A DNA stretch of 64,000 bases. It comes from Olivibacter jilunii. Its GTDB lineage: Bacteria; Bacteroidota; Bacteroidia; Sphingobacteriales; Sphingobacteriaceae. Where the stretch lies: NCBI RefSeq assembly GCF_900607235.1, contig NZ_LR027851.1:124001-188000 (forward strand), in the 5' to 3' direction. The position numbers were made by a program, and so were the translations under genes. Below are positions 41,814 through 51,709 of this stretch, one piece after another. The notes beneath the pieces are model-generated. The model saw nothing but the letters and a program-made list of their open reading frames with translations, was not told the origin of the DNA and did not search any database. The stretch's first letter is position 1; every line of letters begins with the position of its first letter.

Positions 41814-44276
41814 ATGAAAATAACACTACACGTTCAGTTATTCGTAACCCTTATACTGACAAGTCTGGCTGTCTTTGCGCAGCAAAACGGCGTTGTTCGC
41901 GGAACAGTTTTAACATCAGACGGAAATCCGGCACCGTATGTATCTGTTGTATTAACTGGTACTGGCCAAGGGGCCGTAACCAATACCGGGGGAGAATATA
42001 AAATCAGTAATGTAAAACCGGGAAATTATATCCTGAAAGCCACCGCAGTTGGAGCAAATAGTGAAACACAATCCGTTGCGGTGAAGCTGGGAGAGACCGT
42101 TACCGCCAACTTTAATATTACTTATAATTCAGCACAACTACAGGAGGTTAATATAAAAGCAGGTCATACCAATAAGTTTGCTGTTAAAAAGACAGATGCG
42201 TCAGCAAAAATGCCGCTGCGAAATCTGGAAAATCCACAGAATATTTCCATTATTTCAGGGGATTTACTTGCCGAACAACAACTATTTAGGGTGGAGGACG
42301 CCCTAAAAAATGCCCCCGGCGTCCATAAAATGTGGGATGCAGTAGGGCGAGCCGGAATTGGAGGTCCAATTTTTAGCCAACGAGGATTCATAACGAATAT
42401 AAAAGCTCGCAATGGCATATCGGGAAATGTTGCTTCAAGCATTGATGCGGTGAATATCGAACGCATCGAAGTCATCAAAGGCCCATCAGCCACCTTATTT
42501 GGTAATACAATTACTTCTTATGGCGGATTGATTAACAGAGTCATGAAAACACCGTATGATAGTTTGGGAGGCAGGATAGATTACAGTACAGGAAGCTTCG
42601 GGCTCAATAGAATATCCGCAGATGTCAATACCCCCTTGAATGCCGATAAATCTGTATTGGTTAGGGTAAATTCAGCTTATACAACACAACATTCTTTCCG
42701 TGATGCAGGCTTTAGTAAAAGCTTTGCTTTCGCTCCTAGTTTAAGTTATAAGGTAAACGATAAGCTGAACTTTAATTTAGACGCAGAAATCTTTTCAGGG
42801 AAAGCCAACGACTTTATGGGCGTTTTTTTCTATGGCAATACCGTGGCTAACTTAGGTACGGACCGGATCGATGAGATTAACATCGATTATGACAAAGCAT
42901 TTATCAATAATAGTTTATATAACAAATCCGAAAATATCAATTTATTCGGTGCGATGAACTATCAAATCAATAACGACTGGAAATTACAAACAAATGTATC
43001 GGTAACCAACAGCTCTTCGGAGGGTCGAACACCTTATTTAATGCTCGTTCCTAACGCTTTGTTGGGGATCGCTACTCCTGGAGCGGACAACCTGGCACGA
43101 ATGGTGTGGTCGCCGAATGGAAGCGATCATGCAATAGAAATACAGCCTTTGTTGCAAGGTGATTTCAAAATAGGGGGGATGAGAAATAGGCTGACTGTGG
43201 GACTGGATTATTTTAAGTATAAGAGTAATATTTCTTATGAGCGTTTTATCAATGTATTCGGCGGTCAACAGACACCTGATTTCTTTGATCTCGTGCCTGC
43301 TACAGGACCGGCACCAAACTACAACGACTTTAACGAGGATAAAGTTTCAACCTTATACGGAACTAAACCTTTATTAAACTACGAACCAAACTCAAACACC
43401 AATACCTACAGTGCCTTTATGTTTGATGCACTCAATATTACGGACAAACTGATTGCATTAGCAGGAATCAGGATTGACCGTTTCTTTAATAGGGGCATTT
43501 ATAATGCGACCACTGATATCACTTCTGATAATTACGCTCAAACGGCATTCTCGCCAAAGTTCGGTTTGATTTATCAGGTTGTAAAAGATCAAGTATCGGT
43601 TTTCGGTAATTACCAGAACGGTTTTACAAATAAAACGGGCGTTGACTATGAAGGTAAAAGCTTTAAGCCGGAAGAGGCCAATCAGCTAGAGGGTGGCGTA
43701 AAACTGGACGCATTTGGTGGAAAATTATCAGGTACTTTTAGCTATTACAATATCAAAGTGAAGGATATCGTTCGCCCCTACGCGCAAATACCAAATCAAA
43801 ACATTCAGGATGGCACCCAATTAAGTAAGGGTTTTGAAGCCGAGATTGTAGCCAATCCAATTAACGGACTTAATATTATCGCCGGTTATGCCTATAACGA
43901 CAGTAAATATGAAAAAATTGATGCAGATGGTGCCAGTGGCGGCTTAAACGGTCTGCGACCCGAAACTTCAGGCCCCACCCACTTAAGTAATCTATATATA
44001 AGTTACCGTATTCCTTTCGGGTTAGCAGAAGGGTTGGGCATTAGCTTTGGTGGTAACTACGCCAGTAAAAACTACTTGGTCAATTCAGTTGCAGCTGGAA
44101 AAATCTATGCACCCGCTTACATTGTTATCAATTCATCCATATTTTACGACCTAAAGAAATTTAGAATTACCTTCTCAGCCAACAATATTGGAAATGAGAA
44201 ATATTGGACAGGTTATTCCACATTCAATTCACAAGCACCGCGTAACTTCATTGTGGGCGCCGGGTTAAAATTTTAA
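41814..44276 (+). CDS. TonB-dependent siderophore-type receptor
   Basis: An 820-residue outer-membrane receptor. Seen: a signal peptide ending AVFAQ, a CarboxypepD_reg domain (about 24-105) with TSDGNPAPYVSVVLTG, a plug from about 125 with PQNISIISGDLLAEQ, VEDALKNAPGVHKMWD and IERIEVIKGPSATLFGN, and a barrel ending in ANNIGNEKYWTGY and VGAGLKF. Plug and barrel follow the FhuA/FpvA group for ferric siderophores; the ligand is inferred only. It is followed three bases later by a small membrane protein, so both share one transcript. No Fur box was identified by eye. Confidence 0.88.
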   Translation: MKITLHVQLFVTLILTSLAVFAQQNGVVRGTVLTSDGNPAPYVSVVLTGTGQGAVTNTGGEYKISNVKPGNYILKATAVGANSETQSVAVKLGETVTANFNITYNSAQLQEVNIKAGHTNKFAVKKTDASAKMPLRNLENPQNISIISGDLLAEQQLFRVEDALKNAPGVHKMWDAVGRAGIGGPIFSQRGFITNIKARNGISGNVASSIDAVNIERIEVIKGPSATLFGNTITSYGGLINRVMKTPYDSLGGRIDYSTGSFGLNRISADVNTPLNADKSVLVRVNSAYTTQHSFRDAGFSKSFAFAPSLSYKVNDKLNFNLDAEIFSGKANDFMGVFFYGNTVANLGTDRIDEINIDYDKAFINNSLYNKSENINLFGAMNYQINNDWKLQTNVSVTNSSSEGRTPYLMLVPNALLGIATPGADNLARMVWSPNGSDHAIEIQPLLQGDFKIGGMRNRLTVGLDYFKYKSNISYERFINVFGGQQTPDFFDLVPATGPAPNYNDFNEDKVSTLYGTKPLLNYEPNSNTNTYSAFMFDALNITDKLIALAGIRIDRFFNRGIYNATTDITSDNYAQTAFSPKFGLIYQVVKDQVSVFGNYQNGFTNKTGVDYEGKSFKPEEANQLEGGVKLDAFGGKLSGTFSYYNIKVKDIVRPYAQIPNQNIQDGTQLSKGFEAEIVANPINGLNIIAGYAYNDSKYEKIDADGASGGLNGLRPETSGPTHLSNLYISYRIPFGLAEGLGISFGGNYASKNYLVNSVAAGKIYAPAYIVINSSIFYDLKKFRITFSANNIGNEKYWTGYSTFNSQAPRNFIVGAGLKF

Positions 44277-44279
44277 AAA

Positions 44280-44687
44280 ATGGAAATTATGAACATCCAG
44301 CATAGAATCGCCTTTATCTGGCTTATGATCGCACTTTGTTATCTGTTTCACAGCAGTTACCACTTTAGCCAGGCCGTATTTGGTATGGACATAAAAATAC
44401 CTGGCGCTACGGGTAAAGTTCCGGTAAGTATGCACCTGATGCGATTTGTACTTGAAGTGTTCAGTATGTTGTTAGCCTTATTAACACTCTATATTAAAAA
44501 GAAAGGTTTCATATTGTTCCTTTTTACCTGGGCGATTATGCTACTCCTTTTAAATGTGTTTCATTTAGGAGAAACAATCTACAAAGAATCAGATAATATC
44601 TCACAAGTCGGTTTGCTCAGTTTTGTAGTTGTAGCTAATTTCTTTTTAGTGCTTGACGTTAGAAAGTGGAAGGCAGTGATGTCTTAA
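44280..44687 (+). CDS. Small four-helix membrane protein coupled to the receptor
   Basis: A 135-residue inner-membrane protein with four hydrophobic segments (near residues 8-25, 50-68, 75-97 and 108-125). It starts three bases after the receptor stop, so it is translationally linked. I do not recognise the family. It contains several His (HSSYHF, MHLMRF, VFHLGE) in or near membrane segments, which might bind metal or haem, a weak inference. A role with the receptor, for example in iron or haem handling, fits context but is not shown. Confidence 0.75.
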   Translation: MEIMNIQHRIAFIWLMIALCYLFHSSYHFSQAVFGMDIKIPGATGKVPVSMHLMRFVLEVFSMLLALLTLYIKKKGFILFLFTWAIMLLLLNVFHLGETIYKESDNISQVGLLSFVVVANFFLVLDVRKWKAVMS

Positions 44688-44768
44688 ATGTTCCTATTGT
44701 GGAGTGAATAAGATCCGTTTTCGAAAGTGACTTGTTACGATTGTAAACCCTATTAAAATAGGCCCCTA

Positions 44769-44810
44769 AAAGAAGATATCTCTTGCAATTACATAGGAGA
44801 TATCTTCTTT
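44769..44810 (+). terminator. Terminator after the receptor operon
   Basis: Perfect 14-base arms AAAGAAGATATCTC and GAGATATCTTCTTT around a 14-base loop; no long T-run beyond the arm. It may also act for the convergent minus-strand gene. Confidence 0.65.
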
Positions 44811-44865
44811 ACAACGCTTATTTGCTTTTCTATAAATCAAAAAAATCAGTTAGATTAATGTTAAA

Positions 44866-45591
44866 TTATTTACTTTTCTTAAAGTCCTCATACGACTGTT
44901 TGATGTAATCGTACAGTTCGTAATTCGTCCATTTTTTAATGTCCTCTATAGTTGGTCTGTACGCAGCTTTAAATGCGTTGATTTCGTAATCGTTAATGGC
45001 GACTACCTGCTTGATCGTCTGTGTATTGAATTTAGCATCAACTTCCTCAAGTTCAATCTGTTGGTTAATATATTTATTGAATCTCCTCACTTTTTCGCCG
45101 TCCTTACCGAGTAGCTCACGAAAAAAAGTTATTGGACTCCCTCCAAAAGGTGATAGCAACGTTATCGGCGGTTTTCCGCCGAAGTAAATGTTGTTTTGTT
45201 TGTTGTAATCAACTGCAGTCTTTTTCAAAAAGGTTTTATTGTTAATAGCTGCGTTTATATCAACTTCTTCCAAAAGAATAGTATTGTCTAAATACACGGT
45301 CATATGATCATGACTACTTATTATGACATACTTTTTGGAAAAGCCTCGGAGGTATACTTCCAACGAGTCGCCAATCTGGGCATCGATATAAAAATTGCCC
45401 AGATTATCAGGTCTAGTAGAAATCTTTTTCTTCATGTTCCTTATATCCGCTTCTGTTACTTTTATCTGATAACCACTGCTCTTGACCCCATTTATCACAA
45501 TCGTACCACTTATTTTTTGCATCTGACCATACAGACCACCTGCCGTCAAAGATAGAATTATAAGAATTAGAAAGGACCGATAACTAGTCAT
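44866..45591 (-). CDS. Exported protein with carboxypeptidase-like regulatory domain
   Basis: From the ATG at 45591 this is a 241-residue exported protein. A signal peptide ends near GGLYGQ; residues about 22-110 are a CarboxypepD_reg-like beta-sandwich (ISGTIVINGVKSSGYQIKV, then DNLGNFYIDAQIGD, DSLEVYLRGF, and an ending LLEEVDINA). The rest, FRELLGKDGEKVRRFNKYINQQIE to the Lys-rich end, is helical. The same domain begins many TonB receptors, but no plug or barrel follows. A 17-residue longer frame to 45642 is less likely. Role unknown; it lies 79 bases beyond the regulator gene. Confidence 0.75.
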   Translation of the reverse strand: MTSYRSFLILIILSLTAGGLYGQMQKISGTIVINGVKSSGYQIKVTEADIRNMKKKISTRPDNLGNFYIDAQIGDSLEVYLRGFSKKYVIISSHDHMTVYLDNTILLEEVDINAAINNKTFLKKTAVDYNKQNNIYFGGKPPITLLSPFGGSPITFFRELLGKDGEKVRRFNKYINQQIELEEVDAKFNTQTIKQVVAINDYEINAFKAAYRPTIEDIKKWTNYELYDYIKQSYEDFKKSK

Positions 45592-45721
45592 AGGCTCTAA
45601 ATTAGCAATAAAGAAGCTTGTAGTCGAAAGGCTTAACATCATTTAACGAAATCAGAGTATAAATCGGTTCTTACAAGGCCAAAAATATTGTATAGCATTA
45701 TAAGCAAATGTTACTATATCA

Positions 45722-48700
45722 CTAATCTTTACTTTTATCAAAATGCACCTCTTTGTATTTCTGAGGAGAAAGCTGATAGTGCTTTTTAAAGACCCTACTA
45801 AAGTAATTCGGTTCGCGATAGCCGCAATGGTAAGAGATCTCGTTAACGGGGACATCCTTTTCCAACATCATCAATGCTTTTTTTAGGCGATATTCATTCA
45901 GTAATTCTGTGGCGTTTTTTTGCAGAATACGCTTAAGATTGAGATGTAAAGAGGTTCGGCTTGTATTCAGTTCATTCGCTAAATCTTCTACGGATAGGTC
46001 CGGGTTTTTATAATGCCGCTCCAAAGCGCTACTTAATTTGGTAAGAAAGTCCTGATCCCGGTTATTGCCAACAACAGGGTTATCAATAAAAGCGCCTAGT
46101 CCTATTACATGTTCCCGTAAACTAATTCTTGATTTGACCATATTGGCTACTACCAACTCCAGTTCATTTAAGTTAAACGGTTTACCGATATAGGCATCGG
46201 CGCCTACATCCAATCCGTTTACCCTGATCTGTTCATCCTGATTGTCAGACAAAAGGATAAACGGAATATGATCAAACTGTTTATTTTGTTTTATCCTTAA
46301 ACATAGGTCCAGCCCAGTGGTTTTAGGCATCTTAACATCACTGATAATAATGTCAGGAGATGTTTTACAGATCTTTTTCCATGCTATATCTCCGTTTGAG
46401 GCAGTTATTACCGAGTACGTCTTCTGAAAATGTTGTGCCAGAAATTTCAATAATTCTTTATTATCTTCTACTAAAAGTAGCGTATAATGCCGGTCTAGTC
46501 GTTGCTCTTTTTTTTCAATAGGCGGGGAGATGACATCCATATTGACGTCAGTTTCCGATGGATTTTGTTGTTCGCTTTGTTGTTCAGTTAATTGTTCGTA
46601 TACTGGAAGACTGAAAAAAATCGTCGTACCGTTGCCAAGTGTGCTGGAAGCTTCAATGCTGCCTTCAAGGCTTTTAACCAAGTGGTGCACTAAGGCCATA
46701 CCGATTCCCGAACCTGAGATGTCAGTCTGGGAGGGCGAGCGATAAAAAGGGTCAAATAGGTGTTTCAAATCGGTCGTAGACATGCCTGTTCCGGTATCAC
46801 TGATGACAAAATCTGCTCTATTCTGTCCGTCTTGAAGAGTTGTTCGCATAGATACCGAAACACTACCCGCTTGGGTGTGTTTCAAAGCATTTGACAAGAT
46901 GTTCGATATTATTTTTTCCAGTTTATCGCTATCAAAAAAAACATTAAGTCCGTCTATCTCCGTCTCAAAAGAAATAGCAATATCTTTTTCCTTTGCCAAG
47001 GGCTCAAAAGCGTTAACGATTTGCCGTACAAAAGCGGTCATATCCAATCGATTAAAATGCACAGACAGGTCGTCTCCCTCTACCTTTCTGAATTCCGCTA
47101 GCTGGTGAATGAGCTTAAATAATTTGGATGCATTCTTTTTGATATGTGATAGCTCCACATGTTGCTTGAGATCGATATTCTTCTCATTTATAAATTTGTC
47201 GATGGATGCAAGAATAAGTGTTAAGGGCGTTTTAAATTCATGGGATATAAAAGTGAAGAAGTTAATTCGATGTTGTGTAAGTGCTTTTGTTTTATCCTTC
47301 TCCATATGCGCGAGTTGAATCTCCAAACGCTTTTCATGAATAAAGCGTACAAAACGGGTATATATATAAATACATAGGCATAAGAGAAATGCATAAAAGA
47401 GGTAGGCCAGGTTGGTGCGGTAAAAAGGAGGAGCCACATGGATACTAATACTTTGTTGCTGGCCGGTAAAACCGCCTGCGTCATCTAGGGTTTTGACATG
47501 CAGTGTATAGCGGCCTGGTGACAAGTTGGTATAGGTTGCGCTCGTTTTATCACCAACATAATTCCATCGATCCTCAAATCCCTCTAAATAGTAAGCGTAG
47601 TTGGTGCTTGTTGGGTTTGCATAGTTGATGGTGATATAATTTATGGTAAATACATTCTGATCATAAGATAAACTAATTTGACGGGCGTAACCGAGCTGAT
47701 GCTTCAAAACTGTAGAATCGGAATCCGGGTGTACTTCCTTATTGAATAACTGAAAGGTTGTAAAAACCAGGGGATAGGATTGCCTGTCTACCTGCATCTT
47801 CAATGGATTAAAATAGCATAAGCCATTAATGCTGCCGAAATAAAAAGTGCCGTCGCTGCCTCGCAAGAAAGATTTAAAGTTAAATTGATTCGTACTCAAG
47901 CCATGCCTATTATCATAGTTTATAAATCTTTTCGTGTTTGGATTCCACCTGGAAATACCTAAGTTGGTACTGAGCCAAATAAAACCGGCATCGTCCTCCA
48001 GTATGCCATAGACATTGTTATTAGCCAAGCCGGTAATTGTGGTATAATGTTGAAAAGCATCTGTTTCAGCATGATAAACACATACGCCGCCGTCTAACGT
48101 ACCGAACCATAAACGCTGGTGACGATCTTTATACACACTGATTAGCTGATTGCTTAATAAAGGCGCATTTTTACCCGTGTTAGTATAGTGTTTCATGGTT
48201 TTAGATATCGGGTTGTATCGGTAAATGCCATCCTGTCTGGTACAGATCCATAAATCACCATTTTTGTCTTCGGTGAGATCATATATGAATTTATCGCCTA
48301 AAATTTCCGGAGCAAGTAAAGTGAACTTGCCTGTTATATAGTTAAATTGATTCAAGCCCTGTTGAGTACCCACCCAGAGTATGCCGCGACTATCCTGATA
48401 TATCGCATATACTTGATTGTTGGAAAGTGAGTTGCGATCGGCCGGATTCTTCGCATAAATAGTGGTCGTTCGCTTATTAAGGTCAAAGCGGTGCAAGCCT
48501 CCAAAAAAGGTTCCAGCCCATACATTTCCATAAGAATCTGTATGGAGTGCATGGACATTGTTGGTATTGAGATAAAAGGGGGCGGTGTTTTTATTAATTC
48601 GACTAAAAGCTGCGGTAGATGGATCGTAGATAGAAATACCACCATCTTCGGTTGCAATCCATAATCGGTGCAAGCTGTCTTCCATTAATTGACTGACAGC

Positions 48701-49729
48701 TTTTCCTCCCAAACCATTATTTTTATCGGTTGGTAGCATGCTCTGAAAACCATCACTTCCTACCGGGATGTAGTTGACTCCGCCAAAATAAGTGCCTATC
48801 CAAACTGTACCCTCTTTACCGATAAAGGTAGAATAGATAGCTTTATCATTTAGCTTTTTAGGCTCGTTATTGAAGGATTGCGAATGATTCTCCGTTCGGC
48901 CTGTTTTAATATCATATATATAAAGGCCATTTTCGGTGCCTATATATAAAAGTTCATCTTTGTCTGCTGTGATTGATCGAACGGTACTGTTCTCGGTGTT
49001 TTCTTCATTCGTAAAGGGCAGTGAAGTAAATTGTCGCTTTTCATCGTTATAAAGATAAAGTCCACGCGATGTAGCCAGCCAAATACGATTTTTCAAATCG
49101 CGATGCATTTGGAAGATGGTAAAATTGGAGAATGATAGCGGAGGAAAAGAGCTCGTAGTGAAGGTATGCTCAATATCACCTGCCTCATTGATAAGAAGAA
49201 TACGCCGGTCGATAGCAATCAACAATCTGTTTGTAGATAGAGGGCAAATGGCTCTCGCGAATCCCTTAAGCAGTAGACTCGTTCTACCGTTTTTGATTTG
49301 AAATAAGCCTCTAGATGTACCTATATAAAGCACGCTTTGTTCTTCCGATATGAAAATTACAGCGGGCCTTTCCGAATTTAAAGGGTGGGCTATCAATCGA
49401 TCTTGACGTAGATCGTAGCGGTAAAGTCCGTGATTGGTACCCACATATATGTTTTTTTGATGGCTCAGTAAAGCATTAATCTGATTGGTTGACGTTCCAG
49501 GTGGTGCAGCATCAATATAATAACTTCTAACATGACGACAATCGAATCGATTTAGGCCTTCTCGGGTGCCGAACCACATAAAGCCCTGTTCGTCTTGGGT
49601 GATAGCATAAACCGTATTGTGCGACAAACCTTGGCTTGAGGTTATTTTACGGAAGCGTATATCGCTACCTTTCGTTGCCTGTATCAGCAACAATAAAAAG
49701 AAAACGCAGGTGTAGAATTGCTTACGCAT
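45722..49729 (-). CDS. Hybrid two-component system regulator (propeller sensor, kinase, receiver, AraC)
   Basis: A 1335-residue one-protein signalling system. In order: signal peptide (1-22); two seven-bladed propellers of Reg_prop repeats (about 25-720, with repeated WFGTxxGL words such as MWFGTREGLNRF); a Y_Y_Y domain (about 730-790); a membrane helix near 800; a HisKA domain with SHEFKTPL (His near 830); an ATPase domain with NILSNALKHT and DTGTGMS; a receiver domain with SDVKMP (Asp near 1130); and an AraC helix-turn-helix at the end with CGYREPNYFSRVFKKH. Such proteins bind a glycan fragment in the periplasm and switch on the adjacent locus. It diverges from the sulfatase gene across 165 bases. 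Confidence 0.95.
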   Translation of the reverse strand: MRKQFYTCVFFLLLLIQATKGSDIRFRKITSSQGLSHNTVYAITQDEQGFMWFGTREGLNRFDCRHVRSYYIDAAPPGTSTNQINALLSHQKNIYVGTNHGLYRYDLRQDRLIAHPLNSERPAVIFISEEQSVLYIGTSRGLFQIKNGRTSLLLKGFARAICPLSTNRLLIAIDRRILLINEAGDIEHTFTTSSFPPLSFSNFTIFQMHRDLKNRIWLATSRGLYLYNDEKRQFTSLPFTNEENTENSTVRSITADKDELLYIGTENGLYIYDIKTGRTENHSQSFNNEPKKLNDKAIYSTFIGKEGTVWIGTYFGGVNYIPVGSDGFQSMLPTDKNNGLGGKAVSQLMEDSLHRLWIATEDGGISIYDPSTAAFSRINKNTAPFYLNTNNVHALHTDSYGNVWAGTFFGGLHRFDLNKRTTTIYAKNPADRNSLSNNQVYAIYQDSRGILWVGTQQGLNQFNYITGKFTLLAPEILGDKFIYDLTEDKNGDLWICTRQDGIYRYNPISKTMKHYTNTGKNAPLLSNQLISVYKDRHQRLWFGTLDGGVCVYHAETDAFQHYTTITGLANNNVYGILEDDAGFIWLSTNLGISRWNPNTKRFINYDNRHGLSTNQFNFKSFLRGSDGTFYFGSINGLCYFNPLKMQVDRQSYPLVFTTFQLFNKEVHPDSDSTVLKHQLGYARQISLSYDQNVFTINYITINYANPTSTNYAYYLEGFEDRWNYVGDKTSATYTNLSPGRYTLHVKTLDDAGGFTGQQQSISIHVAPPFYRTNLAYLFYAFLLCLCIYIYTRFVRFIHEKRLEIQLAHMEKDKTKALTQHRINFFTFISHEFKTPLTLILASIDKFINEKNIDLKQHVELSHIKKNASKLFKLIHQLAEFRKVEGDDLSVHFNRLDMTAFVRQIVNAFEPLAKEKDIAISFETEIDGLNVFFDSDKLEKIISNILSNALKHTQAGSVSVSMRTTLQDGQNRADFVISDTGTGMSTTDLKHLFDPFYRSPSQTDISGSGIGMALVHHLVKSLEGSIEASSTLGNGTTIFFSLPVYEQLTEQQSEQQNPSETDVNMDVISPPIEKKEQRLDRHYTLLLVEDNKELLKFLAQHFQKTYSVITASNGDIAWKKICKTSPDIIISDVKMPKTTGLDLCLRIKQNKQFDHIPFILLSDNQDEQIRVNGLDVGADAYIGKPFNLNELELVVANMVKSRISLREHVIGLGAFIDNPVVGNNRDQDFLTKLSSALERHYKNPDLSVEDLANELNTSRTSLHLNLKRILQKNATELLNEYRLKKALMMLEKDVPVNEISYHCGYREPNYFSRVFKKHYQLSPQKYKEVHFDKSKD

Positions 49730-49894
49730 TGATTAGTCTATCGAGATCCGACGAAATTCCTAAAAAAATAGAAAATCGCTTTAAATGGGTTTAAGATACG
49801 GTTTTTGAACGAATGTCCTATAAAATTTAACATGTGTGCTACTGATGATAGCGTTTTTCGTCTAACATTGCTCTTGTAAACCAATCATACACTT

Positions 49895-51565
49895 ATGGCT
49901 TTTTTTCGACACGCAAAAATTCTATGCTTATTGTTTATTTGGTTAATTTATGCAGCCGGGGTCTCGGCGCAAAATAAACCTAATATCATTATTGTAATGG
50001 CAGATGATTTGGGTTTCTCAGACATAGGCTGTTATGGAGGAGAAATTAAGACGCCTAATTTGGATCGACTCGCTTCACACGGTTTACGAATGACGAGTTT
50101 TTATAATGCCAGTCGATGTTGCCCAACACGGGCCTCCCTACTAACCGGGCAATATCCACATACAGCTGGTATCGGGAATATGACAAGCGATCAAGGGCAA
50201 CCTGGATACAGAGGTTTTTTACAACCCAATGTAGTCACAATCGCTCAGGTATTAAAAGGAGCCGGCTACCAAACAGGAATGGTAGGTAAATGGCATGTTT
50301 CTGAAACAGAACCCTTACCAACTAAAGAGGAACAATTGGCTTGGCTCGATCATCAGATCACTAATCGCGACTTTTCAGATACTTTGTCATATCCTGTACA
50401 TAAAGGTTTTGATAAATATTATGGTAATATTTGGGGCGTAGTAGACTATTTCGACCCATTTTCCTTGGTGAATGGCACGCGGCCGATTCAGTCAGTTCCC
50501 AAAGATTTCTATTACACTAATGCTATTGGGGATAGTACGGCCTCTTATATAAGGCAATTCGCACAAAAAGAGGTGCCGTTTTTTATGTATGTCGCCTTTA
50601 CGGCGCCCCATTGGCCACTACAAGCATTGGAAAGTGATATCCGCAAATACGAAAATACATATAAAAAGGGCTGGAACTACATTCGTGAAAAACGTTATCA
50701 AAAAATGCTGAAGTTGGGACTGATTAAGCCTAATCAAGTAAAGCTTTCGAGATTTATGACACCAGAAAGGGGCTGGGAGAAAAACGCTGACAGTCTTTGG
50801 GATGCGCGTGCAATGGCGGTTCATGCGGCAATGGTAGCCCGTCTGGATCAAAATATTGGCAAGATGATGGATGCGCTTCAGAAATCGGGCCAGCTTGACA
50901 ATACGCTTATTGTTTTCCTTTCAGATAATGGCGCTAGCCCCGAGCAACCCGCTAAATTTGGCCCAGGTTTCGATCGCTCAGGAACGACGCGAGATAGTAG
51001 GAAGATCAGTTTTTCTGTCAACAAGGATGTAATGCCTGGCCCGCAAACAACACACTTCGGCATCGGACCAGAGTGGGCAAACGTATCCTGTACACCCTTT
51101 CGTTATTGGAAATCTAAAGAACATGAGGGAGGAATCGCCACGCCATTTATCGCTTATTGGCCAAATAAGATAAAGGCACAAAATAAAATCAGCGACGAAC
51201 CCGCACATATTATTGATTTGATGTCCACTTGTACCGATATCGCGGGGGCAATATACCCTGAGACCTTTGAAGGACATCGTATCACACCTACACCGGGAAA
51301 AAGCCTATTGCCTCTGTGGACCGGTAAGCAGAAAGCACATCTTCATGACGAATTGTTCTGGGAACACAACGGTGCTGCTGCCCTGCGACAGAGCGATTGG
51401 AAAATTGTTCGGGTAGATATCAATGCGCCATGGGAACTTTATGACTTAGCGAAAGATCGTTCAGAAACCCAAAACCTGTCGGCTACTTATCCTCAAAGAA
51501 TGGAAGCTATGAAGAAAAAATGGGAAGAATTAGCCAACCGGTACAGCGTTTTTCCGAAACCTTAA
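49895..51565 (+). CDS. Secreted type I sulfatase (arylsulfatase-like)
   Basis: A 556-residue sulfatase that hydrolyses sulfate esters. Seen: a signal peptide ending AGVSAQ, the metal-binding start NIIIVMADDLGFSDIG, the formylglycine motif CCPTR with Cys75 as the modified residue in the first position of C-x-P-x-R, GKWHVSE, and DNGASPE for the second metal site. It starts the second glycan locus, divergent from the hybrid regulator, which likely controls it. The substrate position on the glycan is not readable. It needs a separate maturation enzyme, which is not in the window. Confidence 0.93.
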   Translation: MAFFRHAKILCLLFIWLIYAAGVSAQNKPNIIIVMADDLGFSDIGCYGGEIKTPNLDRLASHGLRMTSFYNASRCCPTRASLLTGQYPHTAGIGNMTSDQGQPGYRGFLQPNVVTIAQVLKGAGYQTGMVGKWHVSETEPLPTKEEQLAWLDHQITNRDFSDTLSYPVHKGFDKYYGNIWGVVDYFDPFSLVNGTRPIQSVPKDFYYTNAIGDSTASYIRQFAQKEVPFFMYVAFTAPHWPLQALESDIRKYENTYKKGWNYIREKRYQKMLKLGLIKPNQVKLSRFMTPERGWEKNADSLWDARAMAVHAAMVARLDQNIGKMMDALQKSGQLDNTLIVFLSDNGASPEQPAKFGPGFDRSGTTRDSRKISFSVNKDVMPGPQTTHFGIGPEWANVSCTPFRYWKSKEHEGGIATPFIAYWPNKIKAQNKISDEPAHIIDLMSTCTDIAGAIYPETFEGHRITPTPGKSLLPLWTGKQKAHLHDELFWEHNGAAALRQSDWKIVRVDINAPWELYDLAKDRSETQNLSATYPQRMEAMKKKWEELANRYSVFPKP

Positions 51566-51709
51566 GACGCATGATGCCATCTAGATAGCGAGTCATCATT
51601 GTATCGGGTGAAATATAATGGAATCCCACCTTATCGGTGGGTAGGAAGGCATTTATTCTGACTAAAATGACGAGAGTATAAATACTTTGATAATACCTAA
51701 CCAATAATT

